Of a stretch of 21,506 nucleotides of DNA, positions 7,978 through 13,803 are shown in pieces. Under the pieces are notes generated by a model. It had not been told where the DNA came from. It was given only the letters and a program-made list of their open reading frames with translations, and made no database searches. Source of the DNA: an uncultured Collinsella sp. (GTDB lineage: Bacteria > Actinomycetota > Coriobacteriia > Coriobacteriales > Coriobacteriaceae). Positions within the stretch are counted from its first letter, which is position 1, and every line of letters begins with the position of its first letter. The stretch is taken from assembly GCA_902491895.1 (NCBI GenBank), contig CABUJH010000034.1, forward strand, positions 1 through 21,506, written 5' to 3'. Both the position numbers and the translations under genes were made by a program.

Positions 7978-8214
7978 TCAATCTTTAAGTCCAAAAAGGT
8001 TATCGGCTTCATCGTCAGGCATATATTCCAGTACATCGCCCGGTTGGCAGTCGAGTGCCCGGCATATCGCGTCAAGAGTTGAAAAACGTATGGCAGAAAC
8101 CTTGCCCGTCTTAATGCGTGACATATTGACCTGGGAGATGCCCACGCGTCCCGCAAGCTCTTTGGATGAGATCTTGCGTTCGGCGAGCATGCGGTCAAGC
8201 CGCAGAATAATCAT
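7978..8214 (-). CDS. Small Xre-family regulator
   Basis: A 78-residue DNA-binding protein that is almost only a helix-turn-helix domain of the Cro/CI type. The recognition unit is seen in ISSKELAGRVGISQVNMSRIKTGKVSAIRFSTLDAICRAL, followed by CQPGDVLEYMPDD, the usual ending of the small regulators that accompany membrane proteins. An AGGGGG ribosome site precedes the ATG. It starts 9 bases after the stop codon of the DUF2975-like gene and is probably translated from the same mRNA. Such pairs are common in Gram-positive bacteria, and the regulator usually acts on its own promoter. The inverted repeats at 8888-8919 are the likely target, which is inference. Confidence 0.92.
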   Translation of the reverse strand: MIILRLDRMLAERKISSKELAGRVGISQVNMSRIKTGKVSAIRFSTLDAICRALDCQPGDVLEYMPDDEADNLFGLKD

Positions 8215-8223
8215 GGATTCCCC

Positions 8224-8862
8224 CTAGAGCAACTCGTCATCTTGTTTTTGCAGGATATACCCGTAGCGGAAGATGCTGGCAATCAGGCAAATAATCAGGC
8301 CCGCAAAGAGCATGGAGGGCTCGAATAACTGGCCGGCGAACGCATCCGTAAAGCTGCCGCCAAATCCTGAGAGTATCATTCCCGTGATTACGGCACCAAG
8401 AAGCCTCACGGCAACGCCGCCGATAAGGAATAAATGTCCTACTCGACGAAGTGTCTGGTTACATTCAAGGTCAAAGGGCCTGCCTTCCTTTTCAATGTTT
8501 AAGAAAAGCCTGCGCACGCTTAGCGCGATGGTAAGCGCGAGGCATGTCATCAAGAGGCTCCCTATGGCAGTGTGACCATCGTGTGCGACGAGCATAAGTG
8601 GGGTCTGCGCATCGGTACCGACGATAGCCAGGCACGGCCCTTCGCCGCCTTGAAGTTCTACGGATTGGAGACACGACCCTTGGGAGAGGCTAGGCAATAC
8701 GAGTAGAAGGTCAATCGCAATGACTGCGAGAAGTCCCAGAGCGAGCGCCACGGTGGTGCAGATTGTGGCCCATTTGCAGATGCGAGTGAGCTTCCTCAGA
8801 TCGGCTATTGCCTGTTCACGGTCGATGGCTTCATTCGATTTGGATACGTTCCAGCGGATCAT
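8224..8862 (-). CDS. DUF2975-like membrane protein
   Basis: A membrane protein of 212 residues with four hydrophobic segments. They lie at about residues 32-56, 98-116, 143-165 and 180-200. After the second comes the phrase RRLFLNIEKEGRPFDLECNQTLRRVG. This layout, with NIEKEGRPF before the third helix and a small Xre gene directly downstream, is typical of the DUF2975 family. The biochemical role of the family is not known; the pairing suggests a membrane component that influences a regulator. The ATG at 8862 is chosen because GGAGGAG lies just upstream. A TTG start at 8877 would place the ribosome site inside the gene. Confidence 0.8.
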   Translation of the reverse strand: MIRWNVSKSNEAIDREQAIADLRKLTRICKWATICTTVALALGLLAVIAIDLLLVLPSLSQGSCLQSVELQGGEGPCLAIVGTDAQTPLMLVAHDGHTAIGSLLMTCLALTIALSVRRLFLNIEKEGRPFDLECNQTLRRVGHLFLIGGVAVRLLGAVITGMILSGFGGSFTDAFAGQLFEPSMLFAGLIICLIASIFRYGYILQKQDDELL

Positions 8863-8887
8863 AGCTCCTCCAACCAATGTCTTGGAT

Positions 8888-8931
8888 GATACTTGTATCT
8901 TATATCATATTTAATGATAAACGATAAACAA
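8888..8931 (-). promoter_or_regulatory. Promoter and candidate operator of the DUF2975/Xre unit
   Basis: On the minus strand TTGTTT (8931-8926) and TATGAT (8909-8904) are separated by 16 bases and lie about 40 bases before the start codon. Over and beside them are the palindrome TATCAT-ATTTA-ATGATA (8903-8919), the palindrome GATAC-TT-GTATC (8888-8899) and a tandem GATAAAC repeat (8916-8929). Auto-repression by the small Xre protein would fit. Confidence 0.55.
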
Positions 8932-9092
8932 TTACAGATTAGAGTAAGTAATGTTTGTGAGACGAATAGCGAGAGCTATGGCTCATTTTGGGTGTCGGAG
9001 TTTGGCGCGCGGGGGATGAGGACAAATGTCAAAACTTCCCTTGATCGCGCAAGCGCTCCATTGTGTTTCCCTAATTCATCTGGGAAAACGAC

Positions 9093-9106
9093 TGCAAACG
9101 ATTGCA
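9093..9106. promoter_or_regulatory. cre-like / LacI-type operator candidate
   Basis: TGCAAACGATTGCA fits the Gram-positive catabolite-response consensus TGNAANCGNWNNCA at every fixed position and has TGCAA/TTGCA arms. It lies about 320 bases upstream of the PTS promoter. A LacI-family protein is the natural candidate, but none is encoded in the window. Confidence 0.45.
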
Positions 9107-9112
9107 AGTAAC

Positions 9113-9142
9113 CGGTGAACGGTCGAAAACTACCGTTCACCG
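9113..9142. repeat. Perfect 11-bp inverted repeat
   Basis: CGGTGAACGGT and ACCGTTCACCG flank the 8-base centre CGAAAACT. The left arm context ACCGGTGAACGGTCG recurs with one change as ACCGGTAAACGGTCG at 9329-9343, so the same protein may bind both places. Confidence 0.6.
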
Positions 9143-9262
9143 ATAATCTCAAAACTGGTTCTAACTGGTATTAAGTCAAAAAGACCAATTCACATATCTT
9201 CACAATGACCTGCAATTTTTCTACACGCTATTTTTAGCCGCCCTGCGTTGTTTAGACACAGG

Positions 9263-9279
9263 AAAAGATCCGATCTTTT
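9263..9279. repeat. 17-base palindrome AAAAGATC-C-GATCTTTT
   Basis: Perfect 8-bp arms around one central C. As RNA it would be a poor hairpin because of the one-base loop, so a DNA-binding site is more likely. Confidence 0.5.
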
Positions 9280-9296
9280 GCCAAAGCATTTCGGAA

Positions 9297-9310
9297 CGGT
9301 TTCAAAACCG
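9297..9310. repeat. Palindrome CGGTTT-CA-AAACCG
   Basis: Perfect 6-bp arms with a 2-base centre, in the same series of CGGT/ACCG repeats upstream of the PTS operon. Confidence 0.45.
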
Positions 9311-9328
9311 CAGGTAGAAGTGTTAACG

Positions 9329-9375
9329 ACCGGTAAACGGTCGGTTTATCACCGTGAGCGGTGCAAAAACGTTTT
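9329..9375. repeat. Second CGGT cluster
   Basis: Contains ACCGGTAAACGGTCG (9329-9343), near-identical to 9111-9125, then CACCG-TGAG-CGGTG and the palindrome AAAACGTTTT (9366-9375). It ends about 35 bases before the PTS -10 element, a typical position for an activator or repressor. Confidence 0.45.
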
Positions 9376-9410
9376 ACCGTATGAATCAACGAAAGCGACC
9401 TCTTCTGGGG

Positions 9411-9419
9411 TGATATAGT
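9411..9419 (+). promoter_or_regulatory. PTS operon promoter, extended -10
   Basis: TGATATAGT is an extended -10 (TGN followed by TATAGT). No good -35 is seen at 17 bases upstream, which suits an extended -10 promoter that is activated or strongly regulated. It would give a leader of about 140 bases. Confidence 0.5.
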
Positions 9420-9435
9420 GAGAACAACACGTCAC

Positions 9436-9465
9436 GTGGTTACTACCAGTTTAGAAACCACTGGT
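9436..9465. promoter_or_regulatory. GntR-type operator at the PTS promoter
   Basis: GTGGTTACTACCAG holds the palindrome TGGT-TACT-ACCA just after the expected transcription start. ACCAGT (9445-9450) and ACTGGT (9460-9465) form a further inverted repeat. The same 13-base core TGGTTACTACCAG occurs again before agaS. It resembles the sites of NagR/DasR-type HutC-subfamily regulators (ACTGGTCTAGACCACT type), so the GntR protein encoded downstream is the likely binder. Confidence 0.7.
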
Positions 9466-9512
9466 CTTCAAAGTACGCTTTCTAAGAAGCTTTAAGGGCG
9501 AGCGCCCGCTGG

Positions 9513-9555
9513 CTTCCGAAAATCATCGGACTCAGATCGTACACACCTTCGGAAG
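9513..9555 (+). promoter_or_regulatory. Leader hairpin that could hide the IIA ribosome site
   Basis: CTTCCGAA (9513-9520) is the exact complement of TTCGGAAG (9548-9555). The right arm overlaps GGAAGGG (9551-9557), the ribosome site of the PTS IIA gene. In mRNA the pairing would enclose a 27-base loop and block translation start. Confidence 0.45.
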
Positions 9556-9565
9556 GGAAATTTGA

Positions 9566-10009
9566 ATGGTTGGCTTTATTCTTACCGGTCATGGACAGTT
9601 CGCACCCGGCCTCGCAAGCGCTATCGCTATGGTTGCTGGCGACCAGCCCGCTTTTACCGTCGTTCCTTTTGAGGGCGACCAGGCTGCTTCCTACGGTGAG
9701 GATCTCCGCGCCGCTATTACCGCCATGCGCGAGGAGTGCGATGGCGTGCTCGTCTTTACCGACCTGCTTGGTGGCACCCCGTTCAACCAGGCGATGATGA
9801 TTGCCCAGGATGTCGACAACGTCGAGGTTCTGACCGGCACCAACCTTCCCATGGTTATTGAGCTTCTGTTCCTCCGCGGCAACGCCACGCTCGCCGAGCT
9901 TGGCGAGCAGGCCGTGACCGTTGGCCAGACGGGCATCACCGCCCAGACGGTCGCATCCGTTGCCGGCTCCGACGAAGAGGATATCTTCGGCGACGAGGAC
10001 GGCATCTAA
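9566..10009 (+). CDS. PTS mannose-family EIIA subunit
   Basis: Cytoplasmic EIIA of the mannose/N-acetylgalactosamine PTS family, 147 residues. It receives phosphate from HPr on His9, in the motif ILTGHGQFAPGL, and passes it to EIIB. Other family marks are DLLGGTPFNQA and the segment VEVLTGTNLPMVIELL. The C-terminus is acidic (DEEDIFGDEDGI). GGAAGGG lies eight bases before the ATG. The stop codon overlaps the ATG of yajC by one base, so the two are translationally coupled. EI and HPr are not in the window and must be supplied from elsewhere. Confidence 0.95.
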   Translation: MVGFILTGHGQFAPGLASAIAMVAGDQPAFTVVPFEGDQAASYGEDLRAAITAMREECDGVLVFTDLLGGTPFNQAMMIAQDVDNVEVLTGTNLPMVIELLFLRGNATLAELGEQAVTVGQTGITAQTVASVAGSDEEDIFGDEDGI

Positions 10010-10290
10010 TGGCCGATTTCGGAGCCAACGTCCTGAGCTCCTCGGTCGCCCTTTTAGGCCTGCTTGTCATCATGGGCTTGATTTACACCATCTGGTCGCA
10101 AATCAACATGAAGAAGAAGCAGAAGTACTTCAAGGAGCTGCACACCGAGCTCAAGCCGGGTCAAGAGGTTCTTTTCGCCGGCGGTATCTACGGAACCGTC
10201 AAAGGCATCGAAGGCGAGAAGGTCCAGATCAAAGTCCGATCCGGAGCCGTCGTAGATGTTTCGCGTTACGCGATTCAGGAGATCAAGTAA
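10009..10290 (+). CDS. yajC: YajC family protein inside the PTS operon
   Basis: A 93-residue protein of the YajC family, known as an accessory subunit of the SecDF-YajC translocase complex. It has one N-terminal transmembrane helix (about residues 12-30), a basic stretch MKKKQKYF, and the small beta-rich domain with LKPGQEVLFAGGIYGTVKGI and VVDVSRYAIQEI that defines the family. It overlaps the IIA stop codon by one base and is followed 36 bases later by IIB, so it is an integral part of the PTS operon and not next to secD, secF or ruvB-queA-tgt genes. A role in membrane insertion or assembly of the IIC/IID pair is a reasonable inference. Confidence 0.92.
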   Translation: MADFGANVLSSSVALLGLLVIMGLIYTIWSQINMKKKQKYFKELHTELKPGQEVLFAGGIYGTVKGIEGEKVQIKVRSGAVVDVSRYAIQEIK

Positions 10291-10326
10291 CTGTCGTCAG
10301 CAAATAACGAAAGGAAGCTGATCAAC

Positions 10327-10809
10327 ATGGCAGAACCCAACATTCTTCTTACCCGCATCGATAACCGACTGGTTCATGGTCAGGTTGCCACCCAGTGGAA
10401 CTCCACCCTGGGCTCCAACCTCATCCTCGTCGCCAACGACGACGTGGCGTCCAACACCATGCGCCAGAACCTCATGAAGATGGCCGCTCCCGCCGGCGTC
10501 GCTACGCGTTTCTTCTCTCTGCAGAAGACCATCGACGTCATTGGCAAGGCGAGCCCGCGCCAGAAGATCTTCATCGTGGCCGAAACACCGGAAGACGTGC
10601 TTACGCTCGTCAAGGGCGGTGTGCCTATAAAGAAGGTAAACATCGGCAACATGCACATGTCGGAAGGAAAGCGCCAAGTCGCCACCTCCGTCGCAGTTAA
10701 CGACGAGGATGTCGCTGCGTTTAAAGAGCTGCAGGAATTGGGGGTGGAGTTGGAGATCAGGCGCGTTCCGAGCACGCCTGTTGAGGACACGAGCAAGCTC
10801 TTCTCGTAA
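10327..10809 (+). CDS. PTS mannose-family EIIB subunit
   Basis: EIIB of 160 residues, cytoplasmic or membrane-associated. The phosphorylated His17 lies in the strict motif RIDNRLVHGQVATQW. It takes phosphate from EIIA and gives it to the sugar during transport by IIC/IID. Further family marks are LILVANDDVA, VATRFFSLQKTID and LVKGGVPIKKVNIGNMH. The AGAV/AGAB type for N-acetylgalactosamine or galactosamine is favoured by the neighbouring genes and not by sequence alone. AAAGGAAG precedes the ATG. A 90-base gap with a 6-bp hairpin (GTCAGG/CCTGAC, 10827-10846) separates it from IIC. Confidence 0.95.
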   Translation: MAEPNILLTRIDNRLVHGQVATQWNSTLGSNLILVANDDVASNTMRQNLMKMAAPAGVATRFFSLQKTIDVIGKASPRQKIFIVAETPEDVLTLVKGGVPIKKVNIGNMHMSEGKRQVATSVAVNDEDVAAFKELQELGVELEIRRVPSTPVEDTSKLFS

Positions 10810-10899
10810 TCCTCGTGATCCACGTTGTCAGGAGTGAAACCCTGACGTTCTGTACGTGAAATCCAAAGTGCGTACATACATTTTGAAAGGAGGAGCAAG

Positions 10900-11700
10900 A
10901 TGGAATACTCGATCATCCAGATCGCTCTGGTCTTCGTCGTCACGTTCATCGCGGCAATCGACCAGTTTGACTTCCTCGAGTCTCTCTATCAGCCCATCGT
11001 CACCGGCGCCGTCATCGGTCTTATCCTTGGCGACCTCAACACCGGTCTTCTCGTGGGTGGTACCTATCAGCTCATGACGATCGGCAACATGCCGATCGGA
11101 GGCGCTCAGCCGCCTAACGCCGTCATCGGCGGCATCATGGCAGCCATTCTCGCTATCGCCACGGGCCTCGAGCCCAACGCGGCAGTCGGTCTCGCCATTC
11201 CGTTCGCTCTGCTTGGCCAGCTCGGCGTTACCCTGGTCTTCACGCTTATGTCCCCGCTTATGTCAACGGCCGATAACATGGCTCACAACGCGGACACCAA
11301 GGGCATCGAGCGCCTGAACTACTTCGCCATGGCTCTGCTCGGCCTGATCTTCGCTGTCGTCGTCACCCTGTTCTTCATCGCTGGCGCTACCATTGGTCAG
11401 ACCATCGCTTCCGCCATCCCGACTTGGCTGCAGACCGGTCTGTCCGCTGCAGGCGGCATGATGCGCTTCGTCGGCTTCGCCGTCCTGCTCAAGGTTATGA
11501 TGAACCGCGATATGTGGGGCTTCTTCCTCATGGGCTTTGGCCTCGCGCTCATCACCGTTGCCAACGATTCGCTGGCAACCCCTGCTCTGCTCATCCTCGC
11601 TCTCATCGGCTTCGGCATCGCTTTCTGGGACTTCCAGCAGCAGACCGAGCTGAAGGGTGCAGCTGTTTCTGACGGAGGTGACTTCGAAGATGGCATCTAA
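10900..11700 (+). CDS. PTS mannose-family EIIC subunit
   Basis: Membrane EIIC of 266 residues, which with IID forms the sugar channel. It contains the expected hydrophobic segments, the motif GDLNTGLLVGGTYQLMTIG, and IGNMPIGGAQPPNAVIGGIM, typical of the sorbose/mannose/GalNAc IIC family. The C-terminal part ends with a charged tail. AAAGGAGG lies eight bases before the ATG, an unusually strong site. The IID start lies within its last codons (11-base overlap), implying translational coupling and equal stoichiometry. Confidence 0.95.
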   Translation: MEYSIIQIALVFVVTFIAAIDQFDFLESLYQPIVTGAVIGLILGDLNTGLLVGGTYQLMTIGNMPIGGAQPPNAVIGGIMAAILAIATGLEPNAAVGLAIPFALLGQLGVTLVFTLMSPLMSTADNMAHNADTKGIERLNYFAMALLGLIFAVVVTLFFIAGATIGQTIASAIPTWLQTGLSAAGGMMRFVGFAVLLKVMMNRDMWGFFLMGFGLALITVANDSLATPALLILALIGFGIAFWDFQQQTELKGAAVSDGGDFEDGI

Positions 11701-12772
11701 TGAGTATGTGATCCCGGAGCACTACGAGGATCTCACTCCTGCTCCGCAGCTCGACCAGAAGACCCTCAACAAGATGGCTTGGCGCTCCTGCTTCCTGCAG
11801 GCATCGTTCAACTACGAGCGCATGCAGGCCGCTGGCTGGCTCTACTCCATCATCCCCGGTCTGGAGAAGATCCACACCAACAAGAACGACCTCGCGGCTT
11901 CCATGAGCCACAACCTGGAGTTCTTCAACACCCACCCGTTCCTTGTCACCTTTGTTATGGGCATCGTGCTTTCGCTCGAGCAGAACAAGGTTGACATCCC
12001 CACGATCCGCGCCGTCCGCGTCGCCGCAATGGGCCCGCTCGGTGGTATCGGTGACGCCCTGTTCTGGCTGACGCTCGTGCCTATCACGGCCGGCATCACC
12101 TCCAACATGGCCATCAACGGCAACGCCGCTGCACCGATCATCTTCCTGGTGATCTTCAACGTCGTCCAGTTCGCTCTGCGCTTCTGGCTCATGAACTGGT
12201 CCTACAAGCTTGGCACCAGCGCTATTGACGCTCTGACCGCCAACATGCAGGCCTTCACGCGTGCCGCTTCCATCATGGGCGTCTTCGTCGTCGGTTGCCT
12301 GGTCGTCACCATGGGTGGCACCCAGATCAACCTCCAGATCCCCAACGGCACCACCCGTGGTCTCTCCGCTACTACCGTGATCGTCTCCGAGAAGGAGGCC
12401 GAGAACTTCACCGGTATGGAGGGCATCGATACCGAGACCGCTGAGGCCGGTACCATCGCCATGACCGATAAGGACGGCAACGCCCTTACCGCTTCCGATG
12501 CCGACGGCAACGCTGTCGAGTGCGGCGTCACCGATCTGGGTAACGGCATGGAGTCCGTGACCTACGGCACCGTTACCGAGGATCCGGTCAACTTCTCTGT
12601 TGCCGACACCCTCAACACCATCGTCCCGAAGCTCGTCCCGCTTATGCTTACGCTGCTGCTTTACTACATGTTCGCTAAGCACAGCTGGACCCCGACCAAG
12701 GGCATTCTCCTGCTCTTCGTCCTTGGCATCCTGGGCGCTGGCCCGCTTGGTCTCTGGCCGAGCATCTGGTAA
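11690..12772 (+). CDS. PTS mannose-family EIID subunit with long inserted loop
   Basis: Membrane EIID of 360 residues. The N-terminal half is typical: LNKMAWRSCFLQASFNYERMQAAGW, then GLEKIHTNKNDLAASMSHNLEFFNTHPF and AAMGPLGGIGDALFWLT. Known members are about 260-290 residues; the extra length here is a loop of roughly 100 residues (about 212-310) between the hydrophobic segment MGVFVVGCLVVTMGG and the last helices. The loop is rich in Thr, Asp, Glu and Gly and contains DKDGNALTASDADGNAVEC. The start at 11690 is chosen because GGAGG lies upstream and the family start is near; 11657 would overlap IIC further. Confidence 0.93.
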   Translation: MASNEYVIPEHYEDLTPAPQLDQKTLNKMAWRSCFLQASFNYERMQAAGWLYSIIPGLEKIHTNKNDLAASMSHNLEFFNTHPFLVTFVMGIVLSLEQNKVDIPTIRAVRVAAMGPLGGIGDALFWLTLVPITAGITSNMAINGNAAAPIIFLVIFNVVQFALRFWLMNWSYKLGTSAIDALTANMQAFTRAASIMGVFVVGCLVVTMGGTQINLQIPNGTTRGLSATTVIVSEKEAENFTGMEGIDTETAEAGTIAMTDKDGNALTASDADGNAVECGVTDLGNGMESVTYGTVTEDPVNFSVADTLNTIVPKLVPLMLTLLLYYMFAKHSWTPTKGILLLFVLGILGAGPLGLWPSIW

Positions 12773-12785
12773 GGCTCTAGCTTGA

Positions 12786-12814
12786 GGGGTGTGTCCCTAC
12801 GCGGCTCACACCCC
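12786..12814 (+). other. Hairpin after IID
   Basis: GGGGTGTG and CACACCCC pair around a 13-base loop, ahead of the true terminator. It has no U-tract and may protect the mRNA 3' end. Confidence 0.4.
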
Positions 12815-12838
12815 GACCCCTTAAGCCATGTGTATGTT

Positions 12839-12876
12839 AAAAGCCGCGTGCTCGAAAGAGCGCGCGGCTTTTGTTT
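12839..12876 (+). terminator. Strong intrinsic terminator of the PTS operon
   Basis: AAAAGCCGCGTGCTC pairs with GAGCGCGCGGCTTTT (one mismatch) around a GAAA tetraloop, followed by TTTTGTTTT-like sequence. It separates the PTS operon from the GntR gene. Confidence 0.9.
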
Positions 12877-12957
12877 TCTTAATGATTCGGGTGTGGCAGA
12901 CAGATAATGCATAACACCCTAGGTAGTTAGCCGAATTCGAGCAAAAGGGAGGATAGG

Positions 12958-13689
12958 ATGGCGATCGGAGCGCGTAAGCAACCGCTGTACGATCAGCTGG
13001 TCGATATTCTGACCGAAAAGATTGACCATGAATATCGCGCCGGTGACATGATTCCTTCCGAGCGCGAACTTTCGGAGCGCTATGGTCTCTCGCGCACTAC
13101 GGTACGCCTGGCTCTGCAGGAACTGGAGCGTTTAGGACTGGTGGTTCGGCAGCACGGTCGCGGTACCTTTGTGACCGACCGTTCGGCAAAAGCAACCAAT
13201 CTTATGCAGTCCTACAGCTTTACCGAGCAGATGCGCGCGATGGGTCGAGAACCCGAGACCACGATTCTCGAGTTTTGCGAGATGGAGGCCGATAAGAATC
13301 TGGCTGAGCATATGGGATTGCGCATCGGTGATCGCATTTTTAAGCTCAAGCGCCTTCGCTCTGCCGACAACATGCCCATGATGGTCGAACGCAGCTATCT
13401 ACCGGTTCGTCAATTTCTGTCCCTAAAGCGACCGCTGCTGGAGCGTAAGCCGCTTTACGATGTGATTGAGCAGGACTTTCAGCAAAAGATTCGCGTGGCC
13501 GAAGAGGAGTTCTATGCGAGCATAGCCCGTCCCACCGATGCCCACCTTTTGGGAATTGTCGAGGGCTCGCCTGTGCTCGATTTGGTCAGGACTACGTATA
13601 ACGAGTCAAACGAGGTAGTGGAGTACACACTCTCGGTTGCTCGTGCCGATCAGTTTAAATACAAGGTTTACCACCAGCGCAGTAACTAG
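12958..13689 (+). CDS. GntR/HutC-family regulator (UTRA domain)
   Basis: A 243-residue transcription factor. An N-terminal winged helix-turn-helix (about 8-75) has the GntR signature IPSERELSERYGLSRTTVRLAL followed by GLVVRQHGRGTFV. The C-terminal UTRA ligand domain (about 95-235) includes KLKRLRSADNMPMMVERSYLP and the ending EYTLSVARADQFKYKVY. Members of this HutC branch such as NagR and DasR respond to phosphorylated amino sugars. Its place between the PTS operon and agaS and the shared palindrome at both promoters make it the probable repressor of the locus; the effector is likely an amino-sugar phosphate. AGGGAGG precedes the ATG. No copy of the palindrome is seen before its own start. 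Confidence 0.93.
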   Translation: MAIGARKQPLYDQLVDILTEKIDHEYRAGDMIPSERELSERYGLSRTTVRLALQELERLGLVVRQHGRGTFVTDRSAKATNLMQSYSFTEQMRAMGREPETTILEFCEMEADKNLAEHMGLRIGDRIFKLKRLRSADNMPMMVERSYLPVRQFLSLKRPLLERKPLYDVIEQDFQQKIRVAEEEFYASIARPTDAHLLGIVEGSPVLDLVRTTYNESNEVVEYTLSVARADQFKYKVYHQRSN

Positions 13690-13728
13690 TGCTCGCATCG
13701 TTTCCATATGGTGATTCTTTGCATTTAA

Positions 13729-13742
13729 CTGGTTACTACCAG
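13729..13742. promoter_or_regulatory. GntR-type operator before agaS
   Basis: CTGGTTACTACCAG, a palindrome with 5-bp arms and centre TACT, overlaps the -35 region of the agaS promoter. The following TAACCA extends a further inverted repeat with TGGTTA. It shares 13 bases with the PTS operator. Confidence 0.75.
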
Positions 13743-13758
13743 ATAACCAACCGAAGTG

Positions 13759-13764
13759 TATAAT
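13759..13764 (+). promoter_or_regulatory. agaS promoter -10
   Basis: A perfect TATAAT about 40 bases before the agaS ATG. The -35 position falls inside the palindrome and is poor, so repression by occlusion is easy to picture. Confidence 0.7.
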
Positions 13765-13803
13765 TGCACGTCAGAGGATTACTTCTAGAGAGAGGTATTA
13801 GAA

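Larger units (their letters stand above)
8863..9565. other. Long gene-free control region upstream of the PTS operon
   Basis: About 700 bases with no credible gene. The left end is AT-rich and carries the minus-strand promoter of the DUF2975/Xre unit. From about 9090 onward it is packed with inverted repeats built on ACCG/CGGT and ACCA/TGGT, then the PTS promoter, operator and a structured leader. The middle part (8960-9090) shows nothing I can interpret. The individual elements are listed separately. Confidence 0.7.

Noticed and set aside
8893..9111. 72-codon plus-strand frame in the PTS control region
   Set aside because: Starts inside the minus-strand promoter, has no ribosome site and crosses the cre-like palindrome.
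9111..9343. Repeated ACCGG(T)-AACGGTCG units as a CRISPR-like array
   Set aside because: Only two copies, about 200 bases apart, with no regular spacers and no cas genes.
11603..12682. 359-codon minus-strand frame opposite EIID
   Set aside because: Antisense shadow; EIID is clear on the plus strand with ribosome site and overlap to EIIC.
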